Assembly (NCBI GenBank): GCA_958450325.1
Contig: OY288243.1
Coordinates: 62,294,606 to 62,358,605, forward strand
Reading direction: 5' to 3'
Length of the DNA: 64,000 nt
Source: Agrostemma githago
Taxonomy: Eukaryota; Streptophyta; Magnoliopsida; Caryophyllales; Caryophyllaceae
Under the pieces are notes generated by a model, which did no database searches, was not told the origin of the DNA, and worked only from the letters and a program-made list of their open reading frames with translations. The position numbers and the translations under genes were made by a program. The number at the start of each line of letters is the position of its first letter. The stretch's first letter is position 1. Below are positions 23,321 to 34,770 of this stretch, in pieces.

Positions 23321-24633
23321 CCTAGTCACTAAGGTCGGTCCGTGATCTCGCGTCAAAGACAAACCCGAAAACTCAAGTAAGATGCTATCCAAAACAAGAG
23401 GATTGAACAACAAATTATGCATACAACGGGAAGAAGGAAACTAGCAAGAATAGCATGGCCACTACTACTCTAACAATCATTTTAACAAACACATAGCATG
23501 CATGATAAGTGACTAGTAACAAAGAATCCACTTTTACCCACAATTAAACCATAATCACCCATAATCAACACTTAATCCCCCTACTAACCCCACAATAAGT
23601 CTACCCACACATAATCAAACTAACACTAACAATAACAAGAGAAACCAACATAATAACTAAAACATTCATAATGAAGAATAACAAGGATGAACAATGCAAT
23701 AAACAAAAGATGAAGATTAAAACTAGAATAGCAATAAAAGATCAAGTGAAAGGAGAAGAGAAGGATTATACCCCCTAACAAAGGATGGAAAAGACGAGAA
23801 CTTGTATAAATAAGAAAACCCAAATAAATCCCCAAGATTGTCAATCTTGGAATAGTCTTCAAGAATTCTTTTAATACAAGAGTAATTGCTAAGATTAAGC
23901 CTAGATTAACAAAAGATTAAGGATAAACTAAGCTAATGATGAAGGATCTCTATCTAGGGTTTAGTCTAATGTAGTGTAATGGAAAGTGTTTAAAACAGTA
24001 CAAGAGGGGGGGGGGGTATATATAGGGTTACAAGAATAAGGGGGTGAAAAATGAAGTCGCGGCTGAGCTGGACTCTTCCCGGCCAGGAAGGAGATGATCC
24101 CGGTCGGGATGGTGCATAACACCGGGAATATCAGGCGGTGTTATGCATAATACCGGGCGGTGTTATGCTCTTCCCGGTCGGGATGATGTCGGTCCCGATC
24201 GGGATGAAGTGGTCCGGACCGGGAAGCTCATGGTCCCGGCCGGGATGGGCTGTCAGAGGCGCTGTCTTGCTCGTCACTTCGTCCCGGTCGTGATGGATGT
24301 GTTCCCGAACGGGATGGGTCATGTAGGCTTCAAATATGATCACATAGGTCCCTAATTGCTCTTCCTAGGCTTCTTATCGACTCTCGGTGCTCGGGAATGG
24401 GCTCCAAGGGACTCGGGATTGAGTCTAAGCTACCAAGTCATCGTCGCTTTTCATCGTTGGCTCCATATGCGTCGAAAACGAGTTGGAATCATTCCATTTC
24501 TCCAAGATAGGCCTTAGGAACCTAACACAAGCTAGAAGAAGTGTAAGTAGCCTCAAAACCGCTCCAAAGAGCGATTTCACAAGAGAAACCGGGACCAAAC
24601 ACAAGAAATAAGCACTACATAAAACACTTATCA
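23321..24633 (-). repeat. 3' LTR of element E, truncated by element A
   Basis: It aligns with 35078-36370 of the 5' LTR; about 307 bases equivalent to 34771-35077 are missing because element A's LTR starts here. The minus-strand start TGATAAGTGT follows a polypurine tract. A TATA box (TATATATA at about 24018-24025) lies beside a cluster of CCCGGTCGGGATG-type repeats (24075-24325). By eye the two LTRs differ at roughly 6% of sites in the part compared. Confidence 0.88.
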
Positions 24634-24648
24634 ACTCCCCCACACTTA
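24634..24648 (-). other. Polypurine tract of element E
   Basis: The minus strand reads TAAGTGTGGGGGAGT and directly abuts the 3' LTR start TGATAAG. This is the plus-strand primer position, and the sequence is typical of Athila elements. Confidence 0.85.
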
Positions 24649-27100
24649 ACCCTTACTCGCCCTCGAGTAAGCACGAGCTAACTAAAAACTAAAAGAAACT
24701 AGACTACTAACCGAGCGGGTATTAGCGCGCCCTACACCTTTTCAACTCACGCGAGAACACTTAGAGGACAAGTGCTCTCCGCAAGGCAAGTGAAGTCTTG
24801 CGACAAAACTGCGGATACAACTGAACACGAAAACACATAAACACACAGACAATCAAACAAACAAACAAACGGTTGCATCCAAGAAGAAACAAATATCGCT
24901 TCCCTCAACAAAGCGGTGAAATAAACACCGGTTAAGGACTCAAGGCAAATGACAACGTTCCCAAGCTAATAACACAAATCGATATGGACAAAACCCTAAT
25001 AGTATGACAACAAAGCAATAAAAATGTTAGTAACTTACCTAGTTCCTCCTAACCATCTAATAACGTACCACGGGACGATAGGCGGGATGGAAAATGGGTG
25101 AACCACGGAGTTAGTCGACACTGTAGGTAAGTGTAGCCCCGCCCCCTTTAGCGATAAGCCAAGAGGGTCGTCCCATGTTCAAAATAGCCTAACTAGTCCA
25201 AGTAAAAAGGTGGATATGGTTGCAAAGTGAAGGAAGACCGACCATTACCGCTATCATCCTTCCAAGGGACTCGGTCCTTTGGTAGGTTCTTCACGATAAC
25301 AGTCGGTAAAAGGCTTATTTTTGAGGGGGTGAGAATTTTTTTTTGTGAAATGATTTTCTTTGGAATTTTTCTTTTGTATTTTGCTTTTGATCTGCTGTGC
25401 CATTTCTTTTTCTTCTTTTGTATTTTGTTTTTGATTTGTTGTGCCTTTTCTTTTTTCTTTCTTCTTTCTTTTCTTTTTTTTATTTTTTTCTTTTTTTTCT
25501 TTCTTTTCTTGGCTTGCCTTTTGGATAAATTTTGTTTTGTAGGCATTTCTTACAACCAAGTAAGAACTTCAACAATTTGCAACTTATTTGCGGAAAATGT
25601 GTAGAAGGTAGGGAAATGGGTAAGTCGGGGGCGCCTTCCCTTCAAACCCACAAAAAGGGGGAAAAAATTGGACTAATCAAACAGTTTCGAACATGGTCAC
25701 CTAAGAGACGGGACTCGGGAACCAAGGCCTTTTCACTGCGTGGGTGGTCAAAGTGGTCAAAATGCAAATCCCGCAGTAAATCCCTAGCAGACTAGGTGGA
25801 CTCAAGGTAAGAAACCAATGAAACTATTGATTTAAAGTCATTCTACTAGACTAAAGTCCAAGACTCGATTCATATCACTAGAAAGGGAAAGTAAACACTT
25901 GCGCTCTAGCCTCAAAACCGGGTTTTCGAAAACCTTTTCTAAACTAGACACAAACTAAACAAAACAAAACAAAGACAAAAGAAAATGAAACGAAACAAGA
26001 CAAAAACAAAACAAACACACAAGGAAATAAACAATCACCACCCTGAAACTTCCAAACAAGCAACCAATCAACCACGAACTCCAAAAAGCTCCACCCGAGC
26101 ACATACCATCACAACACATCCTCCAAACTCCACAAAAAGGAAAAAGGAGAGAGAAATGAAGGGATATTACCGGATGTCTTGAGCTTTCAAAACTTGTCGA
26201 CGATCGCGCAACCTACAAGGAATTCGGGGGAGCAAAACACACAACACAACAAATATACGGTACAAAGACACGAAAGAAAAAGACACAAAAGAAAAAGACA
26301 CAAAAGAAAATCTTTTTGGCTTTTTATGAAAATTTTCAAAATTTTAGGGATTTTAAAGATTTTTCGAAAAGCTACAAAAATAAAACTAATCTAGACTAAG
26401 ATATCGCTCCCCCACACTTAAACCGAGCAATGTCCTCATGCTCGATCAGTAGTGTGGGGAAGACACAAAAAAAGAAGAAAAAATGGGAAAAATAAAGCTA
26501 AAAATAAAAAATGAAAGTGAAGAAAGGGTAGAATGTGTCCGGCCGGGGTGTAATCAATCCACCAAGGGCCGAGACGAGAAAAGATATGGATGGGGGAAGA
26601 AATAAAAGGAAGAAAATAAAAGGAAATGGGAGGGGAGGGCTAGGTGTAATCTAGTCACCTAGTCCGGATTCCGCCTAAATCCGACTAAATTCTAGCAAAA
26701 GAAAATAAAAATAAAGAAAAAGTGAAAAGACTTGCCAATTTGGATTTTTCAAATGACTCTCGATGTAATCACATCATCGTGAATCAGGAGCACTAACCAA
26801 CAAAGGCCCCGAGGGCCACCATGACACCAAAATGCATAAAAGGAAGGGGAACAAACGAAGATTAAGCAACAAAAGACGGAAAAGAAAGGAGAGTCGCCTT
26901 ACCAAACGGTTAGCAACTCAACCAACTCCATCGTCTCCATGATCTATCTTGGTACCTTGCTTGTCTTTGTCATCGTTTTTCCTCTTCTTTCTCAATGTAG
27001 TCGCATGGTTGAAGTACCGGGCTTGTAATGGTGTAAATGAGGTCGGGATCCAAAGAGTAACTCGGTGTGTAGTGAAGAGTAGATGAGATGAAGGTATATG
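24649..27100 (-). other. Non-coding 3' region of element E
   Basis: It replaces the pol and env-like regions expected in a full Athila element. It holds a T-rich low-complexity tract (25325-25520) whose reverse frame is only Lys-rich artefact, and A-rich stretches (25925-26110, 26260-26320). It also has a second polypurine-tract-like copy at 26407-26420. No coding frame is supported. Confidence 0.65.
26407..26443 (-). other. Second polypurine-tract-like motif with adjacent inverted repeat
   Basis: The minus strand reads TAAGTGTGGGGGAG, identical to the tract next to the 3' LTR. Beside it GAGCA (26425-26429) and TGCTC (26439-26443) form an inverted repeat. It may mark an internal plus-strand priming site or an old LTR junction. 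Confidence 0.6.
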
Positions 27101-27157
27101 ATTGAGGTGCAAGGGTGAAATGATAGTGGCAAGGGTGAGTAGGGAGGTTGGGAGGGG

Positions 27158-27380
27158 GTATAAAGTGGTTGGGTGGGGTTTAAATGACGAAACCAAGGCA
27201 AAGGGGGCTGCTGGACACCCTCCTGGTCGGGAGCATCTTCTTCCCGGTCGGGACCATGTCTTTCCGGTCGGGATGAAACCCTTCCCGGTCGGGATGGCTA
27301 GTCAGTAGCCTCTGATTTCATGCTCACTTCATCCCGATCGGGATGACACCTATCCCGGTCGTGATGGCACCTTTCCCGAG
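27158..27380 (-). promoter_or_regulatory. Internal copy of the element E U3 promoter
   Basis: CTTTATAC on the minus strand (27158-27165) is preceded by repeats CCCGGTCGGG (27243-27252, 27284-27293) and the perfect palindrome CCCGATCGGG (27333-27342). The block around 27300-27370 is alignable with U3 of the E LTRs around 24240-24310, but diverged. It has the same strand as the LTR promoter. I see no convincing ORF downstream. Confidence 0.5.
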
Positions 27381-27770
27381 CCTTGAAGCCTTCTTTTAAT
27401 ACTAGTACCACCCAAAAGAAAAACAATACTTCGGGATCCAAAATCCCGTCCCCAAAAGCTTGTACCAAGCTAAAAAACCGACTTCCTTGCCCAAGATCCT
27501 AGCTTCTATCATCAAGAACTCCTCTCAAAACTTCATCTTCACTTCAAACATATCATGTAAGCTCAAAACTTCCATCAAAGATCCCTCCCACACATCTCTC
27601 ATCAAAATACCAAACGACAAGAATTCCACAAAACACACAAATCCTAGAATTAAACTTACAAAACACACAAATACAATTACAGAAACTCAAAGAAGAGGAA
27701 AGAGTTATATACAACACGACGGTTCTTGAGGAACTCCGTCGAACCTAGGATGGTGAATCCTCATTCTTTA

Positions 27771-28011
27771 TCAACACAATTGCACAACTCCATAGCCTTC
27801 AAGGGCACGAACTAACAAATCGAAGGCTCTCGAGAAATCTTCGACCAAGCTTGTGGAATACCAACCTACACTCCAAGGTTCTTCACAACCTTGCCTCGAC
27901 GTTCCCGGGGCATCCCCATCTACTAAGTTCAACGGCTTGAACTTGTACTTGCGATCCTTCGGTATATACCCAAACGCCCATTCATCTTCATGCCTCACGG
28001 GAGGCTCAACC
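27771..28011 (-). pseudogene. C-terminal end of the element E gag-protease frame
   Basis: The frame resumes on the far side of the solo LTR insertion with EPPVRHEDEWAFGYIPKDRK and runs about 75 codons to a stop. Its open frame and position show it belongs with the protease frame at 31528-32149; no known domain is recognised. Bases 27381-27770 beyond the stop are non-coding. Confidence 0.65.
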
Positions 28012-31000
28012 TGTAATCCCCTAGAAATTCTAACGCAATACAGTGGCGGAAACACTGTAGAGTGGGATTAAAACACACTGACAAACTATATCTTATTAAA
28101 AGAAATGGTAAGTCAATACAAAGGCCTCTTTTTACAAAAGGGCTAAAAGGAAAATCTCCAAACGGGTTTATACAAATCCATAAATCGTGAATGAAGAAAG
28201 AGTAGGATCCACGCTACTCGCTAGCTCACACCTAAAACCCAGCAGCAAATACCAGTCATGTTATAAACATAACAGCCACGTCAGTGGGGAGTAACTCGGA
28301 CGTTCTCCCAGCCATACTATATCATATGGAAAAATAATAGTATTATTATATCAAAATATTTAAAAAGAGAAAACATTATAACGATATAATAAAAATAAGT
28401 TTTCGGAGAAAACTTAAAGCATTTGCAAACCTGCAAGTCAAAAAAATCAATCGATAATAATAATATTCAAAACTGGCGTTATGGAAATACGATCAGTGTG
28501 CACAAGGCTAGACTTTCACTAGGATAATACTGGAAACTAGCTTCGAGAACTGTAGACTTAACTCATAACAGAATCCAGTCTCTAACCAGGCAACTCAACT
28601 ATAACAGGACTGCGTGCAGCAAGGTCCTGGTTTAAGTAGTGCATACCCCTCCTAGACAACAAATATGTCTAATTTAGCTGACGACGACTAACAAGATGCG
28701 ATATCTAGCTTAAGGTCAAAACATACACCCTCCCGGGCGAAACTACGCCCAGTTCAACGACCAAATGTGCCCCAACTAGGCACACCGGCTTTATAGCTGA
28801 TGGCAAAAACGTACATCCCAGACTATATTACTCTAACCCCACACTTGTCTTTATTCCATAACTCCAAAACAACCATTATCGATATTCAAAAGTAAATATA
28901 ATCAATATAAATGATATGGATAAAAGGAATAAACATTCTATATAAAAAGGAAACCTTTCTATACATAGAAACTTACTAATTTTATAAACTTACTTAAAAT
29001 AGAAATATTGTTATAGAAAATACGTAAGTTATTAAAATAAGTGAAATGTATTAAAATAACATTTCTAACGAAATTAACATTTTATTATCATCGTCGTTAT
29101 CGTAACTTTAATAATATTTCTAAATTTGTTACTCAAAATATAAATTAAAATATAATAAATCAATATATAGTATTTTGTAAATAAATAGGAAATCGAGTTG
29201 AAACTATAAATTATAGAAAAAGATGTTTTAAGAAAAACGATATCAAAATTAATTGCGTCAACGAGTTTTATAAATGAAATGGATTTTACAAAGGTTTCAA
29301 ATTATTTTTAGAAATTAGCTTTCAGTAATAAATAATACGGATTTTACTAAAAATAGTCCATTGTAAACAAACAAGAAATTATTAGTGAAAATAGTCTCGA
29401 CTAAAAAAAATACATTAAAACAAAATCGACTATTTTCTCATTTATTAGTATAAATCATAAAACGAAAATTAATTTATTAAACAAGTACACAAACCTCGAT
29501 TATAATATAAAACTACGATTTTGAGTTAAAATTATAGATTAACGAAATATGAAGAAAATATGAAATCGATATTATTTAGTTACTAGTGTCACGATAACCA
29601 ACAAAATATTATAACGATCGTAAATAACTAAATTACTAACGATTTATAAAACGATATCCCAAAATTGTAAATATTTATAAGGTACACAATTTAAAATAAT
29701 ATTTTTGGCAAATAATAAATAGTTAAAATTGGAAAATCGAAGTTAAAATATTTACTGCATACTACTACTCAATCATACAATATAAAATCGAGTAACGTCC
29801 TAAAGTTACCTTGCGTCGGGTCGAAAACCAAAGTACTTGCCCATCTAATAGTCCAAGCTCCAATCACGACATCAAAACTGGCCTCGAACGCTTGTTCTTC
29901 CATAATACTTCAAGGATCAACGAGACAACATTTTAGCACCGACGAACATCGAGTACTGATTTATACACAAAACGCACAAATTAGGGGAGGAAGGAATAGA
30001 ACGAATAGGAGAATACGACGGATGACAATTCCACGAATACAAGAGGACAAGAGCAGCAGCGAGACGTATCTTAGCAGCATCAGGAACAAAAATAACCATA
30101 CAACAACAGTAATGCTACAGCTCGAAGCAGATCCGCACAGAAAAGCAGCAGCAATGGCAGTAAAACACAACAGCAAACACCCGACGAAGAAGAAAAGAAG
30201 AGAAGAACAAACCGGCAGAAGGACGAGGTAGCAGCAGCATCGCACAACAATTGTAAAAATCAGATTGAGGAAGAAAAGAAGGAAAGAATAAGAAGGAGAA
30301 GAAGTAGAACAGGGAGACGGAAACAGCAATTCATCGGCATAGATCAACAACAGCAAACAAGACAACAGCAGCAAATAAAAGAAGAAAACGAAGATGGAAG
30401 AAGGACAAGAAGAGCAACAGGTAACAAAACCTCAACAGTGCCACAGATATGACAATCAAACAACAAAATCGGAGGAGGAGGAAGAAAACGGAAAAGAAAA
30501 AGCAACCACAGCATCAAAAAATGAAAATATCAGTAGATAAAGAATAAACACAGAAGAGAAGAGGATGGCAGCGAAATACCAACAACAGTAGTAGCAGGCG
30601 GCAGAAAAGAAATACAGCAGCGGCAAGCAGCACATGAAATAGCAGCAAGTCGAAAACAGAGGGGGCATGGTTCGACGACAGCAGGACGTAGCAGCAACCA
30701 AATGGAAAGAAGGAAAGGAAGAAAAAAAGGAGGTATGGGTGAGGATGGCTGATGCTCGAGGAGAACGAAGGGGGTTGATGGAAATGATAAACGTGATGAA
30801 ATGGTGGGGAAAACGAACAAGTAAGGGGAATGAAGAGTTGACAAGGGGTGAATATGAATGAAGCGGTGGATCAAGGGGGAGTGAAAATACATAAATACAA
30901 GTGTGAAATGAGTCACAATTAAGGTGAGTTAAGAAAATACGGATTAATCAAATGAATCGGGTCGGAGACGAATTCCGTAATGATAAGTTGACTGACCCAT

Positions 31001-31527
31001 GAATCGAATTAAGACGAGTTAATGAAATTATTAAATAATCGGGCCGTCTAAAATGACTAAATAAAATATTCGAGATGGAAATGAAATTAATAGAAATAAA
31101 TAATTAGACGATCAAATAGTATTTCCCGATTAAAAATATATTTTCGATAAAGTGAATTAAATTGATTTCTCGAGGAAACAAAATAAATATTTTGACGAAA
31201 CTTAAAATAAATGAACTTTGAGCCGAAAATAGAAATTCGAGCTTAAATGTATATAAATAAATAAATAAAAAGAATTTAGAACTTAAATCGTAGAAATAGA
31301 CTTTCGGTAAGAATTAAATTAAACGTATAGAATAAATCGAAACAGAAATAAGAAATACGTTTTAAATAAGAAGAGTTTCCGAGACAAATAGAATTTTAGG
31401 AGTTTGAAACGATTAAACGATAAGTTTGTTTATAATAATTTTAAGAATTACGAGTTAAATCGTAAACAAAATAAAATACGAACATAATCTTCAAATTTAT
31501 TCAATTTATAAAATCAGGGGTGTTACA
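28012..31527 (-). mobile_element. Solo LTR of the chromovirus-type family, TSD CAACC
   Basis: Minus ends TGTAACACCCC...GGGGATTACA match the LTR at 635-4160. It is flanked by the perfect 5-bp duplication CAACC at 28007-28011 and 31528-31532, with no primer site or internal sequence next to it. It is therefore a solo LTR, the usual product of LTR-LTR recombination. It interrupts the protease frame of element E. Its interior is AT-rich; the frames near 29900-30920 are compositional. Confidence 0.92.
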
Positions 31528-32149
31528 CAACCTTCTTCTTTCCTAGCAACTTCTCTTCATTCAAATTACAAGGGCATTCATCCACCCCAAGCTCGGAAGC
31601 ATCATCATCAATTCCACACAAGTTGTTGTCTTTCAAGCTTTCACCTGACTCATCCCCTAGTTCGATATCTTTCAAGGTATGGATCATATTACATGACTCT
31701 TCATTTGTAGGCGAGGTGTTTCCTTGGAGGTCAAACACGAGCTTCTCGTCGCCTAATTCAAAGGTGATCCTACCCTTCTTGACATCGATCATGGCACCGG
31801 CGGTGTGTAGAAATGGGCGCCCCAGGATAATGGGGATGGTTGCATCTTCTGGCATATAAAGTACAAGGAAGTCAACCGGAATGAAGAATTTTCCGATCCT
31901 TAATGGTACATCCTCTAATATTCCTAATGGTCGATTAAGTGAACGATCGGCCATTTGGAGTGTAATAGAGGTACACTTGAGCTCTTTCATTCCAAGTCGC
32001 TCACAAATAGAATCAGGGAGAATGCTTACACTCGCCCCCAAATAACATAATGCCCTATCGATCTTCAAATTCCCTATGGTGCATGGGATTGAGAAACTAC
32101 CCGGATCCTTGAGCTTAGGTAAGATGGAGCCTTGAATAAGTTCACTCAC
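31528..32149 (-). pseudogene. Athila-type retropepsin of element E, active site altered
   Basis: About 205 residues. ALCYLGASVSILP (residues 34-46) is the retropepsin active-site loop, but the catalytic Asp of the normal D-L-G-A-S is Tyr (codon 32042-32044). The IPIILGRPFLHTAGAMID segment is the conserved second half. An acidic tail runs into the solo LTR. In-frame TGA/TAA changes separate it from gag upstream, with a stop just after ILARK at 32189. The element could not process its own polyprotein. Confidence 0.87.
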
Positions 32150-32188
32150 CTCTCTTGTAAATGCTATTATCTCTTCCTTGTTGAAGGA

Positions 32189-34537
32189 TCATTTCCTAGC
32201 CAAAATTTCTCTCATAAACTTGCCATATGCCGGGACTTGGGTAATTAGCTCGGTGAAGGGGATGCTCACATCTAACTTCTTCACAATATCCACGAACTTG
32301 TCAAATTGAACATCCGCCTTTGTCTTCAATTGCCTCGATGGGAATGGCAACTTGATGCTGATCTTTTCAATTTCATTAGGTTTGTATTTTTGATTTGACA
32401 CCTTCTTCTTTGCTTTATTTTCTTCTTGGGGTGGGGGAAGTTTGTCTTCAATATGTTTTTCAACTTCCCACAAAACTTGTTCCACCATGAGATTTCCCCA
32501 ATTTTCATTGTCTTGGTTCGGAGATTGCACTTCTTTCATAGCTTCATTTTCATTAGGAAACAAGGGAGAATCATAGGATGCACCGCTCCTCAAGGTGATA
32601 GCATTCACATGTTCAAATTTCGTTGGTACACCTTGAGGAGGTAGTTGACCCTTTTGCCTTGAAGAACTACCCGAAGCAACTTGAGCTAGTTGGGTTTCGA
32701 GCATCTTCACATGAGTTTTTGTTGCCTTGTTTTCCATTTGAAGTTGGGCAATAAGTTCTTGTTGGGCATTTTTGCATCTCCAATTGACTTCTTTGCATCT
32801 CCAACATTGTCTTTTGCGTATCAAAATCCCGAGGTGGAGATTGATGGTTGTGTGGAGTATTAGTGAGGCTTAGGGGAAAGCCATAGTCATGAGTTGGAGA
32901 TCGGCTTCTTGGCTTGTTTTTTTGTTGAGCATTTTGAACCCCTTGTTGATTTTGAAAGTTCCCTCGGAACCCTTGAGAATTGCCTTGATTTAGGCCATGG
33001 AGATTACCTTGATTGTGATTTTGGTAAACTTGGTTGTTGTTTTGAAACCCTTGAGAGTGTTGTTTTCCTTGGAAACCACCTTGATGATTGAATTTCCCTT
33101 GATTATGGAACCCTTGATGATTGAAGGCACCTTGGTTATGGTATGCATTTTATTGTTGGAAATTGTTAAAAGGCCTTTGATTGCTTTGATAACCTTGGTA
33201 GCCTTGGTTGTCCCTTAAGGGAGGAACAACATATGGTAGACGGTGTTGTTGTTGAGCTTGGAACATATGAGGATTTGGCACATTTTGAGCCTTGTAAGTA
33301 GAATATGGGACACCTTGCTTGTATGCTTGAAAAACATTCACTTGCTCAATGCTACTTCGACAATGTTGATGCTCATGTCCATATATCCCACAAATCTCAC
33401 ATATCCCATAATAAGAGGTAGGAGAAATCACTCCCATAGCATTGACTTGATGGATTAATTGTTGGTGGGAAGAACTTGTGCTTTGACCTTGATTAAAGTG
33501 ACTTTGGAGCTTTTTATCAATGGTATCCATGTGGGTCTTCAATTGTGCTCCAAGATCGGCACTAAGTTGTGTGATAGCATCAATTTCATGCCTTCCCCCT
33601 CTATTAGCCTTCCTAGGCCTAGAATATTGAGAGTTGTGAACCGCCATTTCTTCAATCCTAGACCAAGTTTGGTCATCATCTACCTCGGTAAACCTTCCAT
33701 TAGAGCCCATATTGAGTATGGCTCTAGAATCTTCATACAACCCATTCCAAAATTGTTGGACAAAAACCATTGAGAAAGCCCATGGTGGAGGAAAGATCTA
33801 ACCAAAGCCTTGAACCTCTCCCATGCTTCATAAAGACTCTCCTCATCCCGTTGTTGGAAACCGGTAATGGAGGCTCTTAGCAAATTTGTCTTCTCGGGAG
33901 GGTACAACTTTTGATAGAACGCCAATGCAAGCTTCTTCCAAGTATCGATCCCCATGGTTGCCCTATCAAGACTCTTGATCCATTGCTTAGCCTTTCCAAT
34001 AAGAGAGGACGGGAAAAGAACCCGTCGAATTTGATCTTGAGTAATCCCGGTTTGAGAAATAGCATCACAATAATCGGAGAATGTCTCCATATGTTGGTGC
34101 GGGTCTTCGGTAGGCAAACCACTAAATTTATTTCGCTCCACAAGTTGAATGAATTGTGTATTTGCCACAAAATTTCCGGTGTATGTATCCGGTAAAGTGC
34201 TCGGTCCCGGCAAGACATCCTCGGTGAAAGTGGAGTGAGATGAGAACTTAGGCATGTTTGGATGTAAGGGAGATGACGGGGTAGAACTTGCTTGAGATGT
34301 TGAAGGAGAACTAGGTGAAGAAGAGTGACTAGATGTACCAAAGGGATTGATGAAGGTCCCTTCGGTGGTCTCTCGAGGTGCTTCGTTTAAGTCAAATCCC
34401 TGAGCTTGCTCCTCAATGTTAGTGCTAGTACCCGGTTGAGAATTTCTAACTCGATTAATTGTCAGTTGACGAAAGGCTCTAAAGAGTCTCTCCGGCTCTG
34501 GATTGAAGAGAAAGAAGTCGATTCTCTTTCTAGCCAT
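32189..34537 (-). pseudogene. Athila-type Gag of element E
   Basis: The ATG at 34537 opens an N-terminal Ser/Thr/Pro-rich region, then the capsid retrotrans_gag core (LPTEDPHQHMETFSDYCD; LIGKAKQWIKSL; TWKKLALAFYQKLYPPEKT), which shifts frame near 33770. The next frame (33770-33150) holds one zinc knuckle CEICGIYGHEHQHC (Cx2Cx4Hx4C), then after a stop a Gln/Asn/Gly repeat region to about 32830. Frame 32824-32189 carries NAITLRSG and the VPAYGKFMREIL motif that precede protease in Athila. One frameshift and at least two stops make it non-functional. Confidence 0.88.
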
Positions 34538-34746
34538 ACACTACACACTTTGAACAAAGGTGAGAATACCTAGTGCTTTATGGGCACTAGGTAGAGACAA
34601 TAAACAAACACAACCAAAGACAAAGAGAGAAGAAAGCTGTAAAAACAAGGAAAAAGATAACAAAATATGCACAATGGATAAAAGAAGAACACAGAACGGT
34701 AACTAAATTGTGCAAATACGCAAACAAAGTCTAAACATGCACACCG

Positions 34747-34764
34747 TCCCCGGCAACAGCGCCA
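34747..34764 (-). other. Primer-binding site of element E
   Basis: The minus strand reads TGGCGCTGTTGCCGGGGA, six bases inside the LTR end at 34771. It is the tRNA-Asp-type site known from Athila/Calypso elements with one substitution. Confidence 0.82.
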
Positions 34765-34770
34765 AATTAA

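Noticed and set aside
25193..25604. Lys-rich and Phe-rich open frames over a T-rich tract
   Set aside because: They are low-complexity translation of a poly-T/C stretch in the non-coding part of element E.
29961..30916. Hydrophobic and charged frames inside the solo LTR
   Set aside because: A-rich/GA-rich composition of the LTR gives long frames on both strands; no domain or codon pattern supports a gene.
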